Assembly (NCBI GenBank): GCA_009829735.1
Contig: CM020619.1
Location: forward strand, 33,458,283 to 33,522,282
Source of the DNA: Pyropia yezoensis
Taxonomy: Eukaryota; Rhodophyta; Bangiophyceae; Bangiales; Bangiaceae
Length of the DNA: 64,000 nucleotides
Direction of reading: 5' to 3'
Part shown: positions 42,062-51,862 of the stretch, in pieces
Layout: each line of letters begins with the position of its first letter
How positions within the stretch are numbered: the first letter of the stretch is position 1
Program-made: the position numbers and the translations under genes
The notes under the pieces: generated by a model
What the model saw: only the letters and a program-made list of their open reading frames with translations
Database searches by the model: none
What the model was told of the DNA's origin: nothing

Positions 42062-45000
42062 CCGTTGGAGCTGGCCGTCCGAAGCTCACAACGGCAGCCT
42101 CGGCCAAGTGGGCCAAGAGGACGAACCAACCGTGCCGGATACTGCGGCGACCTAAGGGAGTCCGCCCACCTCGGGTAGGACTCCCCAAGAACGTAAACCC
42201 ACGTCGGGTCATCGCGGTGCTGACGGGTGAGAACTTCCAGGTGGCTGGACGGGTGCAACATGCCCCCGGCCGTGCTTGCTGTGCCCGTATCGTACTTGAT
42301 ACCGGGTCAGGAGCCTCCTTGATACGCAAGTCGCTATTACCAAAGGAGGTGAAGCTCCAACGCTGGAGGACTAAAGCTGACCATCTGATCGATATCAATG
42401 GTGGGGTACTTCCCATCGTTGGTGCCGTGACCCTACCAACTAGGTTGGGGACCCATGAGGTCGACGTGACCTATGGTGTGGTTGAGAATATATCGGTACC
42501 CCTACTTCTGGGTACCCCTTATGTCGTTGCACAAGTGCCTTTGATTTGTGGCCCTGAGTATTGGGTCAAGTTGATGAATGGGGAAACCATCCCCATCCTT
42601 GGCAAGGGAAAGTCCGTGGCTCCTGTGACAGTCTTACAGTCGAAGCCTGTTTGCTCTGTGAGAGAAAGGTTTACTGCTACCCTGCGTTTAGCCCGTAAAG
42701 TCACGTTGCCCCCCAACTCGGTGGCGCACGTTGACGTTGCAACGGATTATACGGGGAACGGGTTGGTGCACCCTCACCCCCGTCTTGCTCGCAAGCACCA
42801 AGTGCATGTTGCCCTTGGCACGATGGAATCCAAAGCCGGAGTCCCGTGGAGGATCCAGGTGATGAACCTGAGCTCATCGCCCAAGTACTTCAAGTCGGGA
42901 GCCAAGTTCGGGTATATCGACCAACACGAGGGACCAGTAGTAGCGGTCACCCTCAACGCGGGCGCAAGTAGCGATCCGAAGCCCGGAAAGGAGAAGCACC
43001 AAGCCAAGTCGGCCGCCTCTCCTCGGCCCCATGTGAACATGGAGGGTGTTCCACCCAGGTTGAGGGTTCAAGTTGAACACCTCTTCGACGAATATCACAA
43101 GTTGTGGGATGGTCAATTGGGACTCATGAGAGCCACCCAACACCGGATCGAGTTGAAGCCCGGTGCACCCCCTGTACGCCAACAACCGTATAGGGGAGGA
43201 CCCCGTTCAAGGGCCCTCGTTAAGGAGCAAGTTGCTCGCATGGAGGCCCTCGATGTGATCGAGGCCAGCAACGCCGAGTGGGCGAGTCCGGTGGTTATCG
43301 TCCCCAAAGTTGATGGGACCCCCCGGTTTTGTATCGACTACCGTAAGCTCAACGAGAGCACGGTGAAGGACAGTTATCCCCTACCTAGAATGGACGACTG
43401 TCTGGACTCTCTGGGGGAGGCAAACGTGTTCTCTACCCTGGACTGTATCGCGGGGTACTGGCAAATTACCATTGCCCCGGAGGACAGGCATAAAACTACC
43501 TTGACCTGTCACTGTGGTACCTACCAGTGCAAGCGTCTACCGTTTGGTCTGTGTAACGCGCCGGCAACTTTCCAGCGCGCTATGGACATGATTCTGGCCG
43601 GAGTACGGTGGCAGGTCTGTCTCGTGTACCTAGACGATATCATTGTGTTCTCCCGAAGTCCGGAGGAACACATTGGCCATCTGTGCCAGGTGTTCAAGCT
43701 ACTTGCTGACGCCGGTGTGTCACTGAAGGCGAGTAACTGCCACCTCTTCACTCAAGAGGTGGAGTACTTGGGACATGTTGTCCATCCGGGGCGTCTCAGT
43801 GTTAACGAGAAGAACTTGAGGGCCATTCGTAAGGCTCAGTATCCCCGGACCTAGACCCAGATGAGGAGCTTCCCCGGGATGTGTAACGTGTACCGACGTT
43901 TCACCAAGGGCTTCGCCAAGGTGGCGAAGCCGTTGAATGAGCTAGTGAGCTCAACGCTACCGAAGAACCTGCCTCCCCCAAGTCGGGTGGAGCAGGAATC
44001 CTTTGAGACTCTTCGGGACCTTCTGCTGAAGCCCCCCATCTTGGCTATTCCCAGGTTGGGAGGCCACTACATCCTGGATGTGGACGCTAGCTACGACCAA
44101 CTTGGTTCTGTGTTGCTTGAGCAGCAGCCGGACAAGGAGTACTTGCCGGTGGGATACTTTAGTAAGGGGCTGAACTCGGCCGAGAAGAACTACGGAGTCA
44201 CCGAGTTGGAAGGACTCGCAGTGGTGTGGGCGGTGACGTCACTTCGTCACTACCTGGAGGGTGAGAAGTTCCTCATCCGCTGTGACCACCGCGCGTTGCA
44301 GTTCATCTTTAAGACGGACTGTACGAACACTCGTCTCAATCGGTGGAGGGTGCGACTGGCACCCTTCAACTTTGACATTGAATACCGACCTGGCAGGCAA
44401 CATGCCCTTGCCGACGGCCTCTCTCGGGTACCTACCGAGGGGCTGGACACTAACCCAGTCGACGAGGACATCCCCATCGTGGGGGTAGTCACGCGCTCGG
44501 GTCAGGCGTTGAACCCCAAGGCGCCAGGGAACAAGAAGTACTTGCCCCTGTCCCTGGACGAGGTGGTGAAGGCCCAGGCCGAGGATCCCTTCTGCAAGTC
44601 GCAGAGGGATACACTGGATACAGTGGTAGAGACGCGTTTCTTTCTGGGAGACGACGGCCTCCTCATGAGGAGGGGGGTATTCCAGGGGACCGAACAACTT
44701 GTCGTCCCAGCATCCCTCAAGAACAGTATCCTTGAGAGGGAGCACAACGCTCCCACGGGTGGACACCTGGGGTCTAGTACACTTTACCAGACCCTGAGGA
44801 CCAGGTACTACTGGCCGTCCATGGTGGTGGACATCTACAGTTGGGTGGCTGCCTGCACAAGTTGTGCACAGAATCGTCCGATGGAACGGCGGCCTACTAC
44901 GGCTATGCTATTGTTCCCGGCCAAGGAGCCCTTCGCCGCGTTGGCGATGGACATCCTTGGGCCACTGCCAGTGACCGAGGAGGGCAACCAGTACCTCCTG

Positions 45001-46041
45001 GTCATCTGTGACCGCTTCACGAAACTTACGCGAGCGATCCCACTAGCAGAGATCACGGCCATGTCGGTCGTATCAGCCTTCCTAGATCACTGGGTTGCCG
45101 CGTATGGCATTCCGGATAGTACACTATCGGACAATGGACCGCAATTTGCGTCTGTACTGTTTCAGGGAGTGCTGGATATGTTGGGGGTGAGGGCAAACTA
45201 TGCCACCCCCTACCACCCACAAACTAATGGGCAGGTGGAGCGCTTCAACAAAACTGTTGTTCGGCAGCTGCGCCACTATGTGAGTGAGCACGTGAAAACG
45301 TGGGACCAGTACATTTCTATTCTTACCACTGCCTACAATTCGCAGGTTCACTCATCTACAGGGGAAGTACCCCTCGCTTTTGTGACCTCCCGTCGCGTGC
45401 GGTCTATTGCCGTGCGGCGGTCGCTCCCAACTAGGGAGGATGGTGGCAGTACGCCTACTCCTACTGAGAGTAAGGCGGAGTTCGCCGCTAGGCTTGAAAA
45501 CCTCATCCCTAAAGTCAGGGCTGAGATGGACAAAGCACAAAAGCGCTACAAGCGTACCTTTGACAAAAAGGTGCGCAATGCTAAACATGTCCCCGAGCAG
45601 GGTGACTGGGTGCTGGTACACTCGCACACCCCAACTGGGGGTAAGCTGTTATTCCAGACGAAGGGACCGTACCAGGTCCTTCGTACTGATGGGCGGCGCT
45701 TCACCATCGAAAGTGACGATGGGGTCCGCACAGTGAACGGACAGGACGTGGTCAAAGTTGCACCACCGCCTGCAGGCGACCCAGCTTGGGCGCGTGCTTT
45801 GGAAGCGTGGCGCCTCCCCTCACTGCCTGCGGCCAAACAGGGCCCGCAGGAGTACGTGTTCGATAAGTTCATCGACCACGGCTGGGATGAAGACACTGAC
45901 CGCCTCATGTTGAGGGTGCGTTGGTTTGGCTACAAAGCCAAGGATGATACGTGGGAGTATGTGGAGGACCTTCCCGCTGAGAAGGTCCGGGCGTACTGTG
46001 CCCGGAATGAGATTGACCCTAACAGCCCTCCCTCAACGTGA
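42058..46041 (+). pseudogene. pol: Pol polyprotein of element C with in-frame UAG
   Basis: 1327 codons, open except TAG at 43852-43854 (codon 599). Protease D81 (VLDTGSGASLI), RT with FCIDYRKLNEST and LVYLDDIIVFS, then the stop exactly between RT and RNase H, RNase H, integrase with zinc site and D-D-E, and a chromodomain-like end (about 46041 minus 60 codons; VRWFGYKAKDDTWEYV). Because C is young and B carries the same codon, the parent of C already had it and was still mobilised, either by readthrough or by enzymes supplied in trans. I type it as a pseudogene only because of that stop. Confidence 0.9.
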
Positions 46042-46152
46042 GGGAAGGCCGAGCAACAGTGCCAAGAGAGTGCTTCAAGTCGAAGTGGTACGCAGAGTGG
46101 CTTTTAACTACAGCCCTAACCCTCACACTCTCACAACAAAGGCAGCTACCAA

Positions 46153-48096
46153 CTAGGCACGCATGCTAGACTCTCCAACCCCACGGCCCTCGCCCTCACG
46201 TGGAGGAGAGCGGTGAGACTCACGGCGATAACGCTTCCCACCAGTCGGCGGGGCCGGCGGCTCCAAGTCGGAACCGTCGCGCCCCTCACGGTCGCGCAAG
46301 TGGCGACGACCGCGGCGGCCCTTCTGCTTAGTCTTGCGCGCAAGTTGACGACGCAGACGCCGGACCGACTCCGACTCTGACGGAGTGGAGGACTCCGAGA
46401 CGGAGTAAGACAACTCGTCTTCCGATACGGAGGGAGAGCGCCGGGAGCGTCGGCGACGACGGCGAGGAGGCGAGTATGCCCGGCTCGCACGACGTTTGCC
46501 ACGCCCAAGTGGGGCTGGCTGGGGCATAATAGCCCCAATGCGAGCCAACTCGGCTGTCATAAACTCCGCCACCGACTCGCAACTCGCGGTCGCCACTGCA
46601 GTACGAACGCGCTCCTCAAGTTGAGGAGTCTCGGAACTCTGTAGGGTTGCGGTCGACGCGGCCAACCAGGAAATGGTGCGCACCAACGTGGTGATCATCA
46701 TCTTTGAGGTCAGGGGCGTGGGCGGCAACACCAATTTGGGGTATACCGTCAGGAGGGTGGCCCCCAAGTTGGGGGACACCGGGGTGGACGACTCAACGGC
46801 TACGCTAATCGTGATGTCCCTGTGCGGCTGGTTGGGGACAGGAGGAGGTGGAGGAGCACGCCGAGGTGGCGGTGCCCGGGTGTAGCTGCGACTTCTACTT
46901 GGGGCCCCTGCAGTGGGTTGAGTCATGTGGTCATCATGAGAAGGCACGGCCATAACTATGGGCTTGTCCGGGGGTGGCGCAGTGTGGCGATCCACCCCCG
47001 GGGCATACGGGTAGTCCCCGATGCCCAACCCCTCTTGTAGGACCACACGGCCGTCGTGAAGTTCACGAGCGACCCACACGAACTGGCGAAGTGCGCCATC
47101 GTCCTTGGGCCCACGAGTGGGGCGGCGCAACTTGTGCTCAATGCTCTCCCACTCGATAAACTTATGGAGCCGGAGCATCTCCTCAAGTAGAGTGAGTTGT
47201 CCTGATGAGCACCCCTCAGCAAATAGCTGAGGGGTGAGCTGTTCCAAACCTTGGAGGAGCCGGAGGGGGAGATGCCAGAGCATCCCCCGCCGCTGAACAC
47301 AGGACACCCAGGTCGACATGACCTCGAGGAGCCACTGGGTGGCCAACATGGCCCACACCAGGTGATCAGGGGCAGCCGTCAACATGACGGAGCCGAAGTG
47401 GTCAAGCAACCGTGGCAACAACGCCGGGAACCCGTAGGGGACCTCAACTTGAGGCCACCACTCGGGCTTCTTCGGATAGTACTGCTCCTTACTGGCAGCA
47501 GACTGTTGAGGAAACTCAAGTTGAGCCGAGGTCACCAAGTAGGGACCTCGCCGGAAGTCTTTCTCCATCCGCACATCAAAGTGATGAGTGTGCGGATCGG
47601 CCTCGTGGAGGTACGGTGGGCGAGTTGCCACAGCGTCCCACGTGAAGGTCGGCAAGTCGCCGGGACCCGGGATAGTTCCCCCGCGGTCCACCATGGCCTT
47701 GGCACGCTGAACGTCCTCAACCTCCTCATCGTCCAGGAAGGCAAACTGGTCCGTCCTGGAGCCGGCAGGGAACCCGACCCTACGGGGACACTTCTCCCGT
47801 AGGCGGTCCCATACCCGGCCCATCGCTGCGCAAAGTCGGCCACAGCGAAGAACAGTCAACCCCTCCTCATAAAGAGGCCAAGCGGGGTAAAACCACCGCC
47901 CCAAGGCCTCACGCGGGACAACGTGTCCCGCCTCCGGGGGAGACCCCGCCGTCATCCCAAAGCCGGGTGACGCGGGAGTCCCAACCCCCGGAGCGATCGC
48001 GGAGCCCCCGCCGGAAGTCCCGGCGGGTGCTGCCCCGTAGGAGGTGTCCTCCATGCGCTCGTCAAGAGAGTCCGTCTCCACTCCCGGAGTCGCCAT
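46153..48096 (-). CDS. Antisense accessory protein of element C (647 aa)
   Basis: From ATG 48096 to 46153, intact and the same length as the B copy. It has the same blocks: SLDERMEDTS near the N-terminus, FDVRMEKDFRRGPYLVTSAQ, FGSV, RRGMLWHLP, LRLHKFIEW, a Pro-rich linker, and an Arg/Ser-rich end with SPPRRRRRRSRRSPSVSEDE and a second basic stretch. It lies 111 bp beyond the end of pol, on the opposite strand, with 338 bp between its start and the 3' LTR that could hold a promoter. Antisense ORFs at this site are described for some plant Ty3/gypsy elements such as Grande, but I cannot say whether this protein is related. Function unknown; the basic tail suggests nucleic-acid binding. Confidence 0.8.
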   Translation of the reverse strand: MATPGVETDSLDERMEDTSYGAAPAGTSGGGSAIAPGVGTPASPGFGMTAGSPPEAGHVVPREALGRWFYPAWPLYEEGLTVLRCGRLCAAMGRVWDRLREKCPRRVGFPAGSRTDQFAFLDDEEVEDVQRAKAMVDRGGTIPGPGDLPTFTWDAVATRPPYLHEADPHTHHFDVRMEKDFRRGPYLVTSAQLEFPQQSAASKEQYYPKKPEWWPQVEVPYGFPALLPRLLDHFGSVMLTAAPDHLVWAMLATQWLLEVMSTWVSCVQRRGMLWHLPLRLLQGLEQLTPQLFAEGCSSGQLTLLEEMLRLHKFIEWESIEHKLRRPTRGPKDDGALRQFVWVARELHDGRVVLQEGLGIGDYPYAPGVDRHTAPPPDKPIVMAVPSHDDHMTQPTAGAPSRSRSYTRAPPPRRAPPPPPVPNQPHRDITISVAVESSTPVSPNLGATLLTVYPKLVLPPTPLTSKMMITTLVRTISWLAASTATLQSSETPQLEERVRTAVATASCESVAEFMTAELARIGAIMPQPAPLGRGKRRASRAYSPPRRRRRRSRRSPSVSEDELSYSVSESSTPSESESVRRLRRQLARKTKQKGRRGRRHLRDREGRDGSDLEPPAPPTGGKRYRRESHRSPPREGEGRGVGESSMRA

Positions 48097-48422
48097 GGCT
48101 CTCCCCAAGTTGGGGAGAGACGCTCTGGCTATCGCAGCACGAGACCCGCCTCGAGTTGAGGGGGACTCGGATCGTGGGTAGACGGGTGGCCTCCCCAGCG
48201 TGGGGCGGCTCAGGGGAAGGTGAAGGGGAGGTGGTGGTGATGGTGAAGTGAGAACCGGGGACAGCAAGCTGCCGAGTGGGCAAGCTTGAGGAGAGGCGCG
48301 GTCAACGTGACCGCCTCCACATCCGCGTTACGTACTCGAGGGGGGACAGCAAGTCGCGCCCCCAACGCCGAGACGTGCGTTTACGCACCCCCTCACAGGG
48401 CCGACCGGGTCGGTCGGAACTG

Positions 48423-48434
48423 AGGAGAGGGGAG
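48423..48434 (+). other. Polypurine tract of element C
   Basis: AGGAGAGGGGAG immediately before the 3' LTR. Confidence 0.75.
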
Positions 48435-48904
48435 TGTGGCAGTATTGACCCCCAGGTAGGGGGGCAACACGTGCCATGCAAGGGGCGGCAGGCCACTAGC
48501 CTGATCCGTTCCTCCCCCTGCATTTGGGTCCATATTCCCTAAGTTTGGGATAGTTAGCTTAGTAGTAAATCCAACCTGGATTTGAGGGTTTTCTGCATTT
48601 TATCGTCTTGAATTTTCGTGTGGCCCGGTGGGCAGGTGCTGGGGTGGGAGATTCGGAGTGGCGAGATTCTGAGGGGACCCTGGGGGGATAAGGGGAGGGA
48701 CAGCGGGGCTTGGCCCTGCGTCCCCGTCCCGACCAAGAAACTGTTGGACCACACACCATCCTCTTGTTTGTCCGTGGGGGGTTTGCCCCACAACAGGGAC
48801 AGAGTGTGTGCGACTTGCACTTCTTCCGGTTCCCCCGACACGGGAGGCAGCCCTAGCACACCGTCCCAACTTGGGTGCCGTGTGTGCTAGTGGTGTTTGC
48901 CACA
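48435..48904 (+). repeat. 3' LTR of element C
   Basis: 470 bp, paired with 39524-39992. Confidence 0.95.
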
Positions 48905-48909
48905 CCATG
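48905..48909. repeat. Target-site duplication of element C (right)
   Basis: CCATG, matching 39519-39523. Confidence 0.9.
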
Positions 48910-50147
48910 GCTCTCAACAACCAGTTGACGAGCTCCTAATAGGACGTCACCTCACCAGCGCCTCCACTTGATGAGCTGGGCATGTCGGACATACGTTCTG
49001 TCCGCAGGTCGTCCTTCGTAAACTCCTGAAGCATATAGAAAGCCATGCCTTCACTTATGGCATTGTCGTCACAGGCTTTCGTGAAACGACGTAGAAACTC
49101 AAAGACACGGAGGGGGGGAGTTCCATCCCACTCCGCTTTGTGCCCAAAAGAGTGAAGTGCATTCTTCTTGGCACGGCTCATGGCTCGGGCCTGGTCAGGA
49201 CCATACGCCACCGACTTGTTGTGGAGGGCGTAGGTCTCACAATCAAAGATCCTCTGGTAGACCGGGTTGGCTACCTGGATCTTGGGCGGCACCTCACGTT
49301 GAGGGAACAGCCGCTGTGGCACTGGGGTAAGTTCACTCTCAGTGCCTGTAGTCCGGCGCGGCGCGCTTGGTGTAGCCGCCGGCGTTTCCGGGGGATGGGA
49401 CTCCCGCGTGAAGGGCGTACGCCCCACCGAGTATGGTGTGGCTCCCTCGTTGGGAGTCACAGGTGACGCCCCCTGTTCGGGGCGACCTGATATAGGCGTG
49501 AGGAGGGATTCCCCCTGCGCCTGCGGGCTCGAAAGCCCCAATCCGGTTTGGACATTAAGGCCATCTGGCAAACTCGCCACAATCTGATTCAGAATAGTAT
49601 TCGTCATCGTGACCACCAGGTCCGGCAAAGTCTGCCGCAACACATTGGTCGCCTCCCAACGGACAGTTTCCGCGAGGAGTGGATTGTCGACTCCAGTTGA
49701 GTCTCGGTCCGCCTCCGGGAGTCCACCTGAGGGGTGACCACGTTCCTCAGGGGTCTCAACCGGGGGCATGGGCGCGAGCCCATCGCCGACCAACGGAGGT
49801 CCACCGTCCTCCGAAAGCCTAGTTGGCGACGACTCCAAGCCAAAGTTGGCTCCAACCCGAGTGGAGCCCGCGGGGACAGTCCTCACCCCTTGGGACGTTT
49901 CCGTTGAGCTTACCACACGGTGGCCAGACTTCGGCCCACCCACATCAGAAGTGTCACCTGAGTGAACTCCCGACTGAGTCGGGGTGGCCTGTTGCCCGCC
50001 CGTACTTCCGGTCCTGCTGGCTTGAGGGACCTCCAGTCCCTCTGCGACCCCAGGTAAGCCCACCTGTGTCTCACCAGTATTCAAAGGCACTGAAGTACGT
50101 GCGTCACCCGTGTACTCCCCGGACGACGGGGGGTCCGAACTAGCCAT
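48905..50147 (-). pseudogene. gag: gag of element B, N-terminal part
   Basis: It starts at ATG 50147 (MASSDPPSSGEY) and tracks element C gag closely. An in-frame TAG at 48936-48938 replaces the Leu codon after GEVTSY, and a few substitutions precede it (for example ERMSDMPSS where C has ELMSVMPSY). The frame is then cut by element C at the CCATG site. B gag was therefore dead by both a stop and an insertion. Confidence 0.88.
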
Positions 50148-50247
50148 GTTGGCTAACGGTCCGTAAGACACGGTCCAAGACCACCGTTCCTCTGAGACAG
50201 AGGGCCCCCTACACCCGGGTGCACCCGAAGGTAAAGTTTACCTCTGT

Positions 50248-50264
50248 CCCCTGCTGCTCCACCA
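50248..50264 (-). other. Primer-binding site of element B
   Basis: Minus strand TGGTGGAGCAGCAGGGG, two bases inside the 5' LTR. Confidence 0.8.
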
Positions 50265-50266
50265 AA

Positions 50267-50736
50267 TGTGGCAAAAACCACTCGCACACGCGACACCCAA
50301 GTTGGGGCGGTGTACAAGGGCTGCCTCCCGTGTTGGGGGAACCGGAAGAAGTGCAAGTCGCACACACTCTGTCCCTGTTGTGGGGCAAACCCCCCACGGA
50401 CAAACAAGAGGATGGTGTGTGGTCCAACAGTTTCTTGGTCGGGACGGGGACGCAGGGCCAAGCCCCGCTGTCCCTCCCCTTATCCCCCCAGGGTCCCCTC
50501 AGAATCTCGCCACTCCGAATCTCCCACCCCAGCACCTGCCCACCGGGCCACACGAAAATTCAAGACGATAAAATGCAGAAAACCCTCAAATCCAGGTTGG
50601 ATTTACTACTAAGCTAACTATCCCAAACTTAGGGAATATGGACCCAAATGCAGGGGGAGGAACGGATCAGGCTAGTGGCCTGCCGCCCCTTGCATGGCAC
50701 GTGTTGCCCCCCTACCTGGGGGTCAATACTGCCACA
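50267..50736 (-). repeat. 5' LTR of element B
   Basis: 470 bp; closer to the LTRs of element C than to its own partner at 31969-32438. Confidence 0.93.
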
Positions 50737-50741
50737 GCCGT
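50737..50741. repeat. Target-site duplication of element B (right)
   Basis: GCCGT, matching 31964-31968. Confidence 0.9.
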
Positions 50742-51862
50742 CGTCGATCTGCTTGAGGCCGATGCTGCACCACTGTCATCTTGCGCTGGGCCATTCGCGG
50801 CCCTACGTTCTTCGTTAGACACGCACTTCCTCAACCTACCTCCGACTACTCGAGCGGGGCTGTAGCGAAGTTTGACGGCACGGCACGCCGCATTCTCTGA
50901 TCCCATTGTAGCCCTGGCTTTTGACCTCGACGGATTCGGGGGCCCCGCCAGAGGTCGGCTGGCTAGTCTGGTTTGGAACGGGCGGGAGGTAGCGGCGGTG
51001 GATACAGTCAGTACTAGGCAATGTCACGGCCTATGGCATGGCTGACACAACTGTATACCTTGCCCACCCCATTGTTATTTTTGGCAACGATCGACGTTTG
51101 TTGCAGTGTGGAGGCCTTTGTAAGGCCATGATCGCCGATCGATCGTGACTGAGTATTGTCACGGACGTGACAATATCCAGTAAGGCAATACCCAATACAT
51201 ATTTTACACTGCCAGAGGTGCGGGACGCGGCCATTGCTTCCCTGGCGGACGGGGATGCCGCCCGGGCTGCCCAGATGCAAGCTGAGCTGAGCGAGCTTCT
51301 GGCCTTCTCTGGTCAGCGATCGCGGGCGGAGAGCAGGCGGCGCCTGCACCCCAGGAGCTTGTGGCACTTGTACGGCAAGCGTTTTGTGCTTTGGCACCCC
51401 ATTTGCCTGCGTCCGTTTTCATATCCCGCGTCGGCGGCATGTGGGGAGCGGGCGTTCAAGCGCCTTCATCAGGTGCGCAGCACGCGGCGCAATTGCCTGT
51501 CCCCTGGCCTTTTGGACCAGTTGTCGCGAATCGCTTTTAACAACGCTCAGCTGCGTTGTCCGGACCCAGTGACAGCCTTTTCGCGTTCGGCGACGAAGGT
51601 CAAGTTGTTCTGTTTCTTTTTGCCTTTGGATGAGCCCAACGAAGGGGGGGGGGGTGGGATCGGTGACGCCGAGGGGGGGGGTCTGGCGGTTCCGGAGGGG
51701 GCGGGGGGGCAGGGTGCGGCAGGTGGGGCCATTCTAAACGCAGGAGCCCCAGCGTTGGCAGTGGATGGTAGTGGGTTGGATGCCTGGGGCGACGAGGAGG
51801 ACGTCCCCCCCGACAATGACCCAGCTGATGTGGATGCCATCTTTGCGCAGCTATTGCTATGA
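50742..51862 (+). pseudogene. BED/hAT transposase pseudogene, C-terminal part
   Basis: It continues the gene broken at 31968. The joined reading passes smoothly into a VDLLEADAAPLSS block, then meets TAG at 50863-50865 and further stops near 51040-51170. From about 51219 the frame is clean again and gives the hAT dimerisation region: LWHLYGKRFVLWHPICLRPF, then YPASAACGERAFKRLHQV and RRNCLSPGLLDQLSRIAFN, matching the usual hAT C-terminal order. The tail after 51640 is Gly-rich and acidic. The stop-rich interval could include an intron. Confidence 0.75.

Larger units (their letters stand above)
39524..48904 (+). mobile_element. Complete Ty3/gypsy element C nested in element B
   Basis: 9,381 bp with LTRs of 469 and 470 bp differing at only about five positions, PBS, gag, pol, antisense ORF and PPT all present, and a perfect CCATG duplication. 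It is the youngest insertion in the window. It sits in the opposite orientation inside gag of its close relative B, so the two make a giant inverted repeat. The only lesion visible in gag-pol is the UAG shared with B. Confidence 0.95.
31969..50736 (-). mobile_element. Ty3/gypsy element B, inserted in hAT gene, split by element C
   Basis: Minus orientation: 5' LTR 50267-50736, PBS 50248-50264, gag 50147 to 38812 (interrupted), pol 38815-34832, antisense ORF 32777-34720 (+), PPT 32439-32450, 3' LTR 31969-32438. Without the 9.4-kb C insertion it is about 9.4 kb. The 5-bp duplication GCCGT on both sides shows one insertion event. Its left end differs from the rest: from about 33165 outward, and in the inner 275 bp of the left LTR, it diverges from C, while the remainder is nearly identical to C. 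Confidence 0.93.
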
